Source of the DNA: Liminaster sp017519885
GTDB taxonomy: Bacteria > Bacteroidota > Bacteroidia > Bacteroidales > UBA3663
DNA: 64,000 nucleotides
Assembly (NCBI GenBank): GCA_017519885.1
Contig: JAFWRO010000057.1
Location: 40,644 to 104,643 of the forward strand
Direction of reading: 5' to 3'
Position numbers and translations under genes: made by a program. The notes under the pieces are model-generated. The model did no database searches. It was not told where the DNA came from and saw only the letters and a program-made list of their open reading frames with translations. The first letter of the stretch is position 1. Each line of letters begins with the position of its first letter. Positions 8,917-17,484 of this stretch are shown in pieces.

Positions 8917-9768
8917 ATGAACAGTATCCTTATCGTACTTCCTATCCTGACGCTGCTGATGTTCGACCTGGGGCTCACGTTGCGTCCCAATGACTTCCTG
9001 CTGGTGTTCAAGCAGCCACGGGCTATTCTGCTTGGCTTGTGCGGCCAGCTGTTGGTCCTTCCCCTGATCGCGTTTGCCTTGGCCGAGATGTTCCATTTGT
9101 CGCCCTTGTTCTACATAGGCGTTGTGCTCATTGCCTGCTGCCCTGGCGGTTCGTCGAGCAACGTCTTCTCAATGCTTGCCAAAGGTGATGTCGCATTGTC
9201 GGTATCACTCACAGCGCTCAGTTCAATTATTACGCTCTTTACAGTGCCTCTCATTCTCGATTGGACTACGACGCAGGTGGGCGAGGCAGTAGGCATTCAT
9301 CTGCCTGTCGGAAATCTGCTGATGCAGAACCTTGTCACTATGCTTATTCCAATTCTGCTGGGTATCGGTGTGAATCATTTCTGGCCGGTTGCTGCGACAC
9401 GCATGGAACGCGTGCTTTCGAAGATCGCCTTCCCTGCTCTGATGCTTCTGGCAGGTATCTTCTTTGTGCAGCATCACAACACCATTGCCGACAATTTCGG
9501 CGTCCTTGGTTTCTGCCTCACTGCTTTGATTCTCCTTGCAATTGGAGCTTCTTGGTTGGCAGGTCATCTGTGTGGCCTTGAGACACGCGAGAAGCGAACC
9601 ATCGTCATCGAGGTGGGCATGCAGAATGCAGCACAAGCTATTGCCATCGCTTCCAGCCCATTCATCTTCAATAATGGCGTCATCGCCATTCCTGCCATCA
9701 TCTATGCATTGATGATGAACGTAGTCCTGCTCACCTACGTCGGTATCATCATCAAGCGCAGGAAATAA
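8917..9768 (+). CDS. BASS-family (bile acid:sodium symporter-like) transporter
   Basis: Inner-membrane transporter of 283 residues, almost entirely hydrophobic, with about nine to ten membrane spans. Family hallmarks are MFDLGLTLRPNDF near the start, the broken-helix motif CCPGGSSSNVFS (about residues 70-81), and the second repeat's EVGMQNAAQAIAIA (about 229-242). Members import sodium with an organic anion; many Bacteroidales copies probably carry small carboxylates, not bile salts, so the substrate is open. It is 38 nt downstream of the GH43 gene, with no visible promoter between, so it may be read through from it. Confidence 0.88.
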   Translation: MNSILIVLPILTLLMFDLGLTLRPNDFLLVFKQPRAILLGLCGQLLVLPLIAFALAEMFHLSPLFYIGVVLIACCPGGSSSNVFSMLAKGDVALSVSLTALSSIITLFTVPLILDWTTTQVGEAVGIHLPVGNLLMQNLVTMLIPILLGIGVNHFWPVAATRMERVLSKIAFPALMLLAGIFFVQHHNTIADNFGVLGFCLTALILLAIGASWLAGHLCGLETREKRTIVIEVGMQNAAQAIAIASSPFIFNNGVIAIPAIIYALMMNVVLLTYVGIIIKRRK

Positions 9769-9842
9769 GCCTCGTTTCATGGCACATGTACTTGTCTATG
9801 TGCCAATTTTTCTACATCTTTTGTCATTTTTCGAAGACAAAA

Positions 9843-9874
9843 TTTGGCATTTTCATCAAGATGCTTTATATTTG
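9843..9874 (+). promoter_or_regulatory. Promoter of the unknown two-gene module
   Basis: TTTG (9843-9846), a 20-nt spacer and TATATTTG (9867-9874). It is an exact match to the Bacteroidota consensus, with a transcript start predicted near 9881. Confidence 0.75.
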
Positions 9875-9901
9875 CATCGTCAATATCAATGAAAGCATCT
9901 T
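9858..9901. promoter_or_regulatory. Inverted repeat over the promoter, candidate operator
   Basis: The perfect 10-bp arms AAGATGCTTT (9858-9867) and AAAGCATCTT (9892-9901) bracket the -7 box and the predicted transcript start. A smaller GATGC/GCATC pair (9860-9864 with 9874-9878) is nested inside. Only the right arm would be transcribed, so a DNA operator fits better than an RNA hairpin. Function is inferred. Confidence 0.5.
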
Positions 9902-9904
9902 AAC

Positions 9905-10669
9905 ATGGAAAATCAAATTAGTGTCTTAAATATCAAACTCGAGGATGCTCCTTTCTATAAACGGGAAGGGGTGATGGCTTGTGAAGGTGTCGCGAGTGAA
10001 AGCGATGTAGCGTTCGTCGGGAAGATACAAAACGTGTATGTCGTTTGTGACACGAAGGGACTCATCAAAAGTGTATTGGCCTATTTCCCCGATGACATCA
10101 AAGCCATTGACATGGCGCCAGACTACAATCTGGCTGTCAAGTATTATGTGCCACAGCGACTGGTGGCCTATCGCAACGTGCAAGGCGAGATCATCAGTGC
10201 CGCCGAGTTTATGCGCATGTATCCGGAAGTTTATGTCCAATTGCTCAAAGGATTGAAACATGCTCATTTCCGCACCGAACGATGGCCAATGTTCCGTCAG
10301 TTCGAAGCTGATTGTTACCGTACTTTGAAGGTGAATGAAAACCTCGTCAAGCAATATGTTGCCGACGAGGAGGGTTCCACCCGTTACACCGAGATGCTTC
10401 GAGTCGTCGAAACCGATGGCTCATTGGGCAATTGCACTTTCGAAAGCAAGATCATACGATGCACAAAATCAGGCACGCCTGTTGAAATGTTCACCGATAC
10501 GCTGCAAGCCAATGTCTATCAGTTGCTGGAAAAAGGATATGATTGTCTGTCGGCCGATGGATATTCGGACATCCTTGCATCCATTGAGCAGTATCGACGC
10601 GATGTGCATGAGGCGGAAATGAAGCTTTCCGATCGTATTGAAAAGATTCTGTCGAACCCAATTAAATAG
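9905..10669 (+). CDS. Protein of unknown function, first gene of a two-gene module
   Basis: I do not recognise this family. It has 254 residues, no signal peptide and no membrane span, so it is cytoplasmic. The N-terminal 90 residues look like mixed alpha/beta (VAFVGKIQNVYVVCDTKG). The middle is helical and rich in aromatic and basic residues, and the C-terminal 60 residues are helical and charged (EQYRRDVHEAEMKLSDRIEK). It ends 8 nt before the ATG of the HTH protein that follows, so the two are co-transcribed and probably work together. The gene has a strong promoter covered by an inverted repeat. Confidence 0.8.
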   Translation: MENQISVLNIKLEDAPFYKREGVMACEGVASESDVAFVGKIQNVYVVCDTKGLIKSVLAYFPDDIKAIDMAPDYNLAVKYYVPQRLVAYRNVQGEIISAAEFMRMYPEVYVQLLKGLKHAHFRTERWPMFRQFEADCYRTLKVNENLVKQYVADEEGSTRYTEMLRVVETDGSLGNCTFESKIIRCTKSGTPVEMFTDTLQANVYQLLEKGYDCLSADGYSDILASIEQYRRDVHEAEMKLSDRIEKILSNPIK

Positions 10670-10677
10670 GAATGATT

Positions 10678-12189
10678 ATGGCAGAGCAGTCTTCGCAAAT
10701 GTCCCCGCAGAAGGAGGCATATCTAAGGAATGAATTACACAACTTCACGACAAAGATCACCAATCTGAGGTTGCGTGTAATCTTTATGTCGATGTTCTAC
10801 AAGGTGAGTGCCATCGAACCTTATTTCAACTTGTCTTTCGAGGATTTCGTATCCCGGATTGACCGACCATTGCGCTCCATCGATGTCAAGTTGCTCTATT
10901 TGCGTGTGCGTGATTTCCAGCGCATCTACGATAGGGTGATGAACATTCCCGTCGAACAACTTGATGTCGAGGAAATCATCCAGAAGTTCCCCTTCCTGGG
11001 CGAATCGGAGGCCAGGTTTGTGGAGTCGTTCAAGGCAGAACATGGATATTATCCGATGTTCTTCCTTCTGGAGCATCGTTTGTCGAAAGCCACCAGGAAG
11101 GAGGAGAAGATATTTGCCATGTTCAATGGCATCGGCAAATATATGGCCAAGGATCGACGCGACATAGCACAGGAGATAGGGTTGTCGAGCGAACGTGTGC
11201 GTCAGTATCTCTATAAACCTATCATGAAGAAAGACGCGTACCTGATGAAGAATCCCGATTGGAATCGTTATGACCTGATGGATGAAATCATCCTGACGCC
11301 GACGACTTCCGATTTTGCCAAGATCTCTGAGCGTGAATCGCTGTCGACCGAGTTCGAGGGTTTCCTTGCAATGGTTTGTCTGTCGGATAAGTTTAAGATG
11401 TGCAAAATCATGAAGGAATCCTATGCCATCGCATCAACCTTGGCCGACATATACAATTGGGAAGCAGGATGCAAGGCGGTGCTGGAGGCTTCGAAGAAAA
11501 AGTACGATCATGACACCGATGTGCCCTTCCTTTCTGTTCTGCCACATGTCGATGCCTTGTTCCCCGACATCCGTGATGCCGTGTTCGATATTATGGCTAT
11601 ACTGGCCTACGAACTTTTTGGCATCGAGGTCCAGCAGAAGCATCATTTCCACTTTACTCAGAATGGAATCAACGAGACATATGCTTTGGTTGACATCCTT
11701 AATCACAATGGAATACCGATGCATATGCGCGAACTGCTCATGACCTTCAATACGCAGCATCCCAAGTGGGCCCTCGATGATGTGGCAACGGCCAAGAAAC
11801 TGCTCAACAAGAGTGATGAGGTCTTTGCTTGCGGTTATTCGGATATGTACTCTTCGGATAAATGTGCCGATCCTTTGGAGGTATACGATGTCATCGAGAA
11901 TATCGTTCGTGATATGCCCGACTATCCTGTGTACATTGACGAGATCATGGATGAGGTGCACGAATATTACCCCAATGCAAGTCGCAAAAGTGTGGAGGAC
12001 CTTATCTTTTATTATGAAGCCATCGACGTGGTTCGCCTCGAAGATGACTACTACGCCTGGCGAGATAGTTACAAGGGCAGTGGCACCTATCATTCCACGC
12101 TCAAGATGCTTCCGCTCGATCGCAAGCTCGAGTACCTTCGCTATGCACGCGATTGCCGCTATCGTGCCGAGACATTCGGCAAGGCATAA
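10678..12189 (+). CDS. Large cytoplasmic protein with sigma-region-4-like helix-turn-helix, function unknown
   Basis: About 503 residues. I start at the ATG at 10678 because the purine-rich TAGGA sits 6 nt upstream of it; the in-frame ATG at 10672 is too close to that site. Residues about 158-183 (DIAQEIGLSSERVRQYL) match the DNA-contacting helix of sigma-70 region 4. Two later segments also look like winged or HARE-type helix-turn-helix folds: about 343-393 (GIPMHMRELLMTF) and about 415-465 (YPVYIDEIMDEVHEYYP). No sigma region 2 is visible, so it is probably not a working sigma factor. Its role is unknown; a transcription-linked or regulatory job with the preceding gene is an inference. Confidence 0.75.
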   Translation: MAEQSSQMSPQKEAYLRNELHNFTTKITNLRLRVIFMSMFYKVSAIEPYFNLSFEDFVSRIDRPLRSIDVKLLYLRVRDFQRIYDRVMNIPVEQLDVEEIIQKFPFLGESEARFVESFKAEHGYYPMFFLLEHRLSKATRKEEKIFAMFNGIGKYMAKDRRDIAQEIGLSSERVRQYLYKPIMKKDAYLMKNPDWNRYDLMDEIILTPTTSDFAKISERESLSTEFEGFLAMVCLSDKFKMCKIMKESYAIASTLADIYNWEAGCKAVLEASKKKYDHDTDVPFLSVLPHVDALFPDIRDAVFDIMAILAYELFGIEVQQKHHFHFTQNGINETYALVDILNHNGIPMHMRELLMTFNTQHPKWALDDVATAKKLLNKSDEVFACGYSDMYSSDKCADPLEVYDVIENIVRDMPDYPVYIDEIMDEVHEYYPNASRKSVEDLIFYYEAIDVVRLEDDYYAWRDSYKGSGTYHSTLKMLPLDRKLEYLRYARDCRYRAETFGKA

Positions 12190-12215
12190 GGTTTAATTCA
12201 AAACTGCAAAGACTA

Positions 12216-12247
12216 AGCAGGGGCATCTCGACGGAGATGCCCCTGCT
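12216..12247. terminator. Bidirectional hairpin between convergent genes
   Basis: A perfect 14-bp stem (12216-12229 with 12234-12247) with a GACG loop, between the ends of the HTH gene (+) and susD (-). No long U tract follows on either strand, so termination is inferred from stem strength and position. Confidence 0.65.
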
Positions 12248-12268
12248 GTAGTTATATGGGTTTCGGAA

Positions 12269-13678
12269 TCAATATGCCGAATTCTGTGTGATGACGTTAG
12301 GATTCTGGTCAATAACCTTCTGCGGAATGGGGAGGAGGAACTGGCTGTCGCTGTTGAAGGTCAGCGTGCCTAACTTCTTGCAACTGCTCAGTACACTGAC
12401 GGCCTTGCCAAGACGAAGGAGGTCGAACATACGATGATATTCGAAGGCGAACTCCAGCTGACGCTCGTGCATCAAAGCTTCGACACTGTAGGTCGTGGTG
12501 CGTGGTGCACCCGCACGGTCTTGTACCTGGTTCATGTACTGGACGTCGCCTGTAGCCTCGGAGAGCATCAACAGTACGTCAGCATAACGCAAAACCATGA
12601 AGTTATTGTCCGAAGCCTCACGCAGTCCGGTGACCTCGGCATTGTCGTCGCGCCACTTGATGGTGAATTTGGTGGGCACAAACTTGCCGTCGGCTGTGGT
12701 GTAGCCTACCTGAATTGACTTGTCACGACGCGAATCGACTACACCGTCAGTGGTGTAGGCATCGTAAAGCTCGTCCTCTGGCTGGTTGTAGCCACCGCCC
12801 CATGCCGTAACCACGCGGTTGTCGATGGGGGAGAAGAGTGCCCAGTACATCGAGTAGGGGTTGCCGATGCCACCCTTATACTGTACTTCGAAGATTGACT
12901 CTGAGCTGTTCTTGTAGCTAAGGTCCCAGAGATTGGCATAATCATCGAGCAGTTTGAAGCGTCCTGAGTTATAGACCTTAAGCAGTGCATTTTTTGCATT
13001 GTCCTTCTGTCCTATGGTCAGATAAACCTTGCCAAGGAGAGCATTGGCAGCGTCGCTAGTGGCAGCACCAGCTACGCGTTCCTTCGACTTGTCTGGCAGG
13101 TTGCTGGCTGCATAGTTCAGGTCGTCAATAATCTGAGCATATACGTCGGTCACGCTCGAACGTGCGATTCCATAGGCTTCTGAGCCGCTTACGGGGGTGG
13201 TCACCAATGGAATGTCACCCCACATACGCACCATATCGAAGTAGTAGAGGGCACGCAGGAAACGCACCTCGCCTACCAGACTGTTCAGTGCATCATTGCC
13301 CTCGGCGTTCTTGATGATGTTGTTCATACGATAGATTGCCTGGTAGTAGATTTCCCAGTAGTTCTCTACCACCGAGTTGCTGGTGTTCATACCCTGATGG
13401 GTGTCGAAGGCTTCGGTGTCGCCCACCTGTCCTGCCGTATTGTCGGTGTGGGTTTCGTCCGACCATATTTCTCCGAAATAGTACATCAGGCCCTCTGCTC
13501 CGTAGGTGTCGTAAAGGGTGGAATAGCAGGCGGGAAGTGCTGTGAGTAGCTGGTCGCTTGTCACATAGTAACCTGCTTCGCTGGCTGAACTGATTGGATT
13601 CTTTTCAAGGAAATCGTCGCAGCTGACAGCCAATGCAGCTCCTGCGGCCAAAGCTAAGATATATTTGAAGCTTTTCAT
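12269..13678 (-). CDS. SusD/RagB-family nutrient-binding lipoprotein
   Basis: Surface lipoprotein of 469 residues that closes over its SusC partner and captures ligand, usually a glycan. The lipobox is LAVSC with acceptor Cys20. TPR-like helices dominate, with family landmarks VGEVRFLRALYYFDMVRMWGDIP (shown in part: FLRALYYFDMVRMWGDIP) and the C-terminal MHERQLEFAFEYHRMFDLLR pattern. It lies 19 nt downstream of the susC gene, the usual pairing. No glycosidase follows, so this pair is either an orphan or served by enzymes elsewhere; its ligand is unknown. Confidence 0.95.
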   Translation of the reverse strand: MKSFKYILALAAGAALAVSCDDFLEKNPISSASEAGYYVTSDQLLTALPACYSTLYDTYGAEGLMYYFGEIWSDETHTDNTAGQVGDTEAFDTHQGMNTSNSVVENYWEIYYQAIYRMNNIIKNAEGNDALNSLVGEVRFLRALYYFDMVRMWGDIPLVTTPVSGSEAYGIARSSVTDVYAQIIDDLNYAASNLPDKSKERVAGAATSDAANALLGKVYLTIGQKDNAKNALLKVYNSGRFKLLDDYANLWDLSYKNSSESIFEVQYKGGIGNPYSMYWALFSPIDNRVVTAWGGGYNQPEDELYDAYTTDGVVDSRRDKSIQVGYTTADGKFVPTKFTIKWRDDNAEVTGLREASDNNFMVLRYADVLLMLSEATGDVQYMNQVQDRAGAPRTTTYSVEALMHERQLEFAFEYHRMFDLLRLGKAVSVLSSCKKLGTLTFNSDSQFLLPIPQKVIDQNPNVITQNSAY

Positions 13679-13697
13679 TGTCTTATTACATTATAGA

Positions 13698-16600
13698 TTA
13701 GAAACTCAGGTTTACGCCCACAGTGGCTGTGAATGGATTGGGATAAGCGCCATAGTCGAAACCGACGAAAGCGCCGGTCTGGAAGGTCGAGCCTTCGGGG
13801 TCATAGTTCTCATAGTCGCTCCATACATGCACGTTTTCGAGGTTGCAATAGAGCTTAAGGCCAGCGATGTGGAGGGCATCGCATACCTTCTTGTTGAAAG
13901 TGTAGCCCAAACGGATGTTCTTCAGACGTACGAACGAGCCGTCGTCGATCCACATATCGGTGGTCTTCTGCTGGCAGGTGTTCGATACGGTGCGTGGTTT
14001 GGGAGTCTTACCGTCGCCAGGTTCAGCATCGCTCTTCCAGAAGTTCGAGCGGCTGGCGTAGAGGTTGCGTGCACCATTGTAGAAGCCCAGGAATCGGGCG
14101 TTCTGGTTCATAATCTCATTGCCCTGCACACCGGTCAGCATCACAGTGAGGTCAAAGCCCTTGAAGGTAAAGGTATTGGTCCATCCCCAGGTGAAGTCTG
14201 CCTGATAGCTGCCCAACTTGGTCTGGTCGTTCGAATCAATCTTGCCGTTGCCATCCACATCCACTACCTTCGGATCGCCAGCTTCCGAGCCAGCCCATTT
14301 GGGAAGATTGCTGTTGTTGATGTCTTCCGTCGAGAGCACACCATCGAGCTTGTAGCCGTAGTAGTAGAAGAGCTCATCACCCACCGAAGTGCGTGCCTGA
14401 CAGCTGTTCCACGACTTGTCAATAGGTGCATCATTGTTGCCCAGTTTCAGAACCTCGTTACGGTTGAACGAGATGTTGAAATCAGAGGTCCATCTGAAGT
14501 TTCGTGTTACGACTGGTTGTCCATAGAGGTGGAACTCCATACCCCAGTTCTGCATCTCGCCAATGTTCTGGAGCGAAGAGGTAAAGCCTGAAAGAACAGG
14601 AATAGGCACGTCGAGCAGCATATCGGTGGTCTTCGACTTATAGTAGTCAATCTCCGTGCCCAAGCGGTTGCCCAGGAAACTGGCGTCGAGGCCAAGGTCA
14701 AACTGACCTGTCTTCTCCCATTTGAGGTCGGATGCGGGGTAGGAGTAGGTGTACATGCCCGATACGACAGAGCCGTTCTCAACGTAAGTGGCATCGCTCT
14801 TCAACAGACCAATGGCGCCATAGTTGCCAATGTTGTTGTTGCCGGTCACACCATAGCTCATGCGAAGCTTCAGGTTGTCGAGCCAGCCTTTGGTGCCCTC
14901 CATAAAGGGCTCGTCAGAGATGCGCCAAGCCAGTGAGCCAGAGGGGAACCAGCCCCAGGGATTCTCGGAACCGAAGCGCGACGAACCGTCAGCGCGAACG
15001 CTTGCAGTAGCCAGATAACGTCCCTTGTATGAATAGTTGGCTCGAGCAATAAATGAAGCCAGGCTCCATTCCTCTTCATTGTTGCTCCAGCTGCTGATCT
15101 TGGTGGCAGCGTTGAGTGTATATACCAGGTCATTGCCGGGATAGCCTGCACCGGTCACAGAGAGGTACTCGAACTTGTCTTCCTGCATCGTGAATCCGAC
15201 AAGGGCCGATACGAAGTGATCCTCATTGAAGGTCTTGGCATAGTTGAGTGTGTTTTCCCACGCCCAGTTGGTCTCACGCCAGTGCTGGCGTGTGCCGGTC
15301 TCGGCCACCCAACCAGAATAGCCATAGTCCTGGCCCTCGTTCCAGTGGTACTTGTACTGCCAATCTTCGATGCTGGTGTTGAAGGCTGTCTTGAAGGTCA
15401 ATCCATCGAAGACTTTCCACTCCAGAGCAGCATTGCCGAGGAAGTTGAGTTGTTCCTTGTGCTTGTCTGACTCACGGGTGAGCGAGTAGGGGTGCCACAA
15501 TTGGAAACCGTATTTCACGAAAGTGTACCAAATAGAGCTGGGGTCCTTGAAGCCCAGCGAGCCCACTTCATTGCGAACAGGGAAGATTGGGTCGCTTTGT
15601 ACGGCGAGGCTGACAACGTCTGACTTGCCGGCGGTACCATGGTCCACCTTGTCTGAGCGGCTGAAGCTGAGATTGAGCGTAGCCTTCAGATTCTTGTTGA
15701 GTTGCGAGGTGATGTTACTGCGTACGTTGATGCGCTTATAGCGGGTCTTGTCCACTACGCCATCCTGATCAACCAGTCCTGTCGAAATGAGGAACTGAAC
15801 CTTCTCATTTCCGCCGCTTGCACTCACTTGTGCATTGTGGGTTTGTGCTGTGCGGAGTACGACGTCCTGCCAATCAGTGCCGTTCCCGATACGAGCCAGC
15901 CAGGTGGCATCGGAGAACTCGTCGGGCACATAGTAGTTTGCCATCGAGGCTGAGGGCTGTAGTGCGGGGTTGGTCTTGGCAGCCGTGGCGTATGAATTGC
16001 GGCGAGCTGTCGATTCATACTCAATCCACTGTGGACCGTCCATCATATCCATGGTACGAAGCACTTTCGAGAGACCGAATTCGTAGTTGACATCAACTTT
16101 CGTCTTGCCGCTCTTGCCCTGACGTGTGGTGATGAGCACAACACCGTTGGCGCCACGGCTACCGTAGATGGCGGCCGATGAGGCATCTTTCAGAATCTCG
16201 ATGCTCTCGATGTCGTTCGGGTTGATGTTGTTCATTGGGTTGCGGTTGAAGTCATAACTGCCGCCGTTTGTGCCCGTCGAGTTGGAGTTATCCTCGAGCG
16301 GGATGCCGTCGATGACATAGAGCGGGGTAGTACCGGCATTGACCGACGATGCACCACGCACCTTGATTGAAGGAGCCAGGCCAGGGGCACCTTGCGACTG
16401 GGTGATCTGTACACCCGACACTTGTCCCTGCAATGACTGCATGGCGTTGGTGTAGCTGCGTTCCTTCAGTTTGTCGGCGCCTACGCGGGCTACCGAGCCG
16501 GTGAGGTCGCGTTTCTTGACCGCACCGTAACCTACTACAACAACTTCGTCGAGGTCTTCGAGCTCACTCTTGAGGTTTATGTTGATAATGTTCTTGCCGT

Positions 16601-16865
16601 TCACGGCGATGTCTTCCTGCTGATAACCTACGTAACGAATCTGCAAAGTACTACGGGCACCTGCCATGATGCTGTAGTTGCCATCCATATCGGTGATAGT
16701 ACCATTGTTAGTACCCTTCTCCTGAATGGTGACGCCGACGAGAGGATCTCCGTTCTCATCGACAATTTTACCCTTGATGACTTGGGTTTGCGCAAATGCT
16801 GCTACTGAAAGCGAGGCACATATGAGTAATGCACAAGCTTTCCTTGCGAAATTTGTCGAATTCAT
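13698..16865 (-). CDS. SusC/RagA-type TonB-linked outer-membrane receptor
   Basis: Full-length SusC of 1055 residues. It has a signal peptide (to about residue 25, AAFAQ), a carboxypeptidase-regulatory-like domain (about 30-105), a plug beginning after LDEVVVVGYG (about 120-240, with SIEILKDASSAAIYGSRGAN), and a 22-strand-type barrel ending in an aromatic residue (VGVNLSF). Unlike the receptor at the left edge it has no STN domain, so it is not expected to signal to a FecR factor. It takes up the ligand bound by the SusD encoded next. Its promoter at 17076-17107 gives an unusually long leader of about 200 nt, room for post-transcriptional control. Confidence 0.96.
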   Translation of the reverse strand: MNSTNFARKACALLICASLSVAAFAQTQVIKGKIVDENGDPLVGVTIQEKGTNNGTITDMDGNYSIMAGARSTLQIRYVGYQQEDIAVNGKNIININLKSELEDLDEVVVVGYGAVKKRDLTGSVARVGADKLKERSYTNAMQSLQGQVSGVQITQSQGAPGLAPSIKVRGASSVNAGTTPLYVIDGIPLEDNSNSTGTNGGSYDFNRNPMNNINPNDIESIEILKDASSAAIYGSRGANGVVLITTRQGKSGKTKVDVNYEFGLSKVLRTMDMMDGPQWIEYESTARRNSYATAAKTNPALQPSASMANYYVPDEFSDATWLARIGNGTDWQDVVLRTAQTHNAQVSASGGNEKVQFLISTGLVDQDGVVDKTRYKRINVRSNITSQLNKNLKATLNLSFSRSDKVDHGTAGKSDVVSLAVQSDPIFPVRNEVGSLGFKDPSSIWYTFVKYGFQLWHPYSLTRESDKHKEQLNFLGNAALEWKVFDGLTFKTAFNTSIEDWQYKYHWNEGQDYGYSGWVAETGTRQHWRETNWAWENTLNYAKTFNEDHFVSALVGFTMQEDKFEYLSVTGAGYPGNDLVYTLNAATKISSWSNNEEEWSLASFIARANYSYKGRYLATASVRADGSSRFGSENPWGWFPSGSLAWRISDEPFMEGTKGWLDNLKLRMSYGVTGNNNIGNYGAIGLLKSDATYVENGSVVSGMYTYSYPASDLKWEKTGQFDLGLDASFLGNRLGTEIDYYKSKTTDMLLDVPIPVLSGFTSSLQNIGEMQNWGMEFHLYGQPVVTRNFRWTSDFNISFNRNEVLKLGNNDAPIDKSWNSCQARTSVGDELFYYYGYKLDGVLSTEDINNSNLPKWAGSEAGDPKVVDVDGNGKIDSNDQTKLGSYQADFTWGWTNTFTFKGFDLTVMLTGVQGNEIMNQNARFLGFYNGARNLYASRSNFWKSDAEPGDGKTPKPRTVSNTCQQKTTDMWIDDGSFVRLKNIRLGYTFNKKVCDALHIAGLKLYCNLENVHVWSDYENYDPEGSTFQTGAFVGFDYGAYPNPFTATVGVNLSF

Positions 16866-17075
16866 ATTTAAAATATTTGGTTATAATTGGTTCTGTATTC
16901 AATGTGTGTCTGCGGCTCATAGCGGAGTCAGAACCTTTAAAGCTCTCAGCTATGGACTCGGTGTGTTTGATCTTTTCTTAGCTTTTCTTTCTTTTTTTTG
17001 TGTGATTTTTGTTTTTATGGGTTAATAATTTGTGTTAAGAGTATAAATGATGCAAATTGTATCGGTTTTGCGGTG

Positions 17076-17107
17076 CAAATATATTGCTTTTATTTTTAAA
17101 AAGCAAA
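17076..17107 (-). promoter_or_regulatory. Promoter of the susC/susD pair
   Basis: On the minus strand, TTTG (17104-17107), a 20-nt spacer and TATATTTG (17076-17083). The predicted leader to the ATG at 16865 is about 205 nt. The leader region 16866-17070 is AT-rich and I see no strong hairpin in it. Confidence 0.7.
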
Positions 17108-17202
17108 AAAACGAAAGAAAAAATGAAAAATAATAAATATTTTTATCCTCTTTGTGATGATTCATAGTCTTTCCCAGGGTTTGCGATACCCTAAAAAACG
17201 CA

Positions 17203-17230
17203 AAGAGCCCCGACACACGTCGGGACTCTT
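17203..17230 (-). terminator. Intrinsic terminator of the small transcript and/or ATPase gene
   Basis: A 12-bp stem (17203-17214 with 17219-17230, one mismatch, loop ACAC), followed on the minus strand by TTTGCGTTTTTTAG. Confidence 0.75.
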
Positions 17231-17266
17231 CGCAAATACACATAGGCGGCCGTTCAATCAGCTCTG

Positions 17267-17317
17267 TCAGTTTCGGCCACCATTAAAATAAAATTCCCTA
17301 TTCCAAATCATCATCAT
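17267..17317 (-). CDS. Possible 16-residue micropeptide
   Basis: The frame reads MMMIWNREFYFNGGRN and then TGA. Three ATG codons stand in a row about 9 nt after the predicted transcript start, with GAAAAACGG just upstream. It could be a leader peptide or simply an accidental frame within an RNA gene. It overlaps one arm of the internal GGTGGCCG stem. Low confidence without comparative data. Confidence 0.25.
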   Translation of the reverse strand: MMMIWNREFYFNGGRN

Positions 17318-17332
17318 CCGTTTTTCTGAGTG

Positions 17333-17364
17333 CAAATATAAAAGATTCCCGCTTTATTCGCAAA
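17333..17364 (-). promoter_or_regulatory. Promoter of the candidate small RNA, inside an inverted repeat
   Basis: On the minus strand, TTTG (17361-17364), a 20-nt spacer and TATATTTG (17333-17340). The 14-bp inverted repeat at 17347-17360 / 17372-17385 (TCCCGCTTTATTCG with CGAATAAAGTGGGA, one G-U pair) brackets the TTTG box, as an operator might. It could also act as a hairpin ending the ATPase transcript. Confidence 0.65.
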
Positions 17365-17484
17365 TAATTTTCGAATAAAGTGGGAAAATAACGTAAAATA
17401 GTATAATATTTCGCTAATTTGATAAATATAAGTATCAAAAACGGGTAAAAGCCACGCAAAATACTATATAATTCGTAATTCTTG

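Larger units (their letters stand above)
17195..17326 (-). ncRNA. Candidate small RNA gene of about 130 nt
   Basis: A consensus promoter (17333-17364) is followed about 100 nt later by a strong intrinsic terminator (17203-17230) with a T-rich tail, so a short minus-strand transcript of about 130 nt is predicted. Inside it lies a second stem, GGTGGCCG with CGGCCGCC (8 bp, 21-nt loop), and a 16-codon open frame (17267-17317). It sits between the AAA ATPase gene and the susC promoter. It could be a regulatory RNA or a micropeptide mRNA. It matches no RNA family I can name. Confidence 0.5.

Noticed and set aside
13665..14591. 308-codon open frame antisense to susC
   Set aside because: Shadow of the SusC barrel; no signal peptide or family motif.
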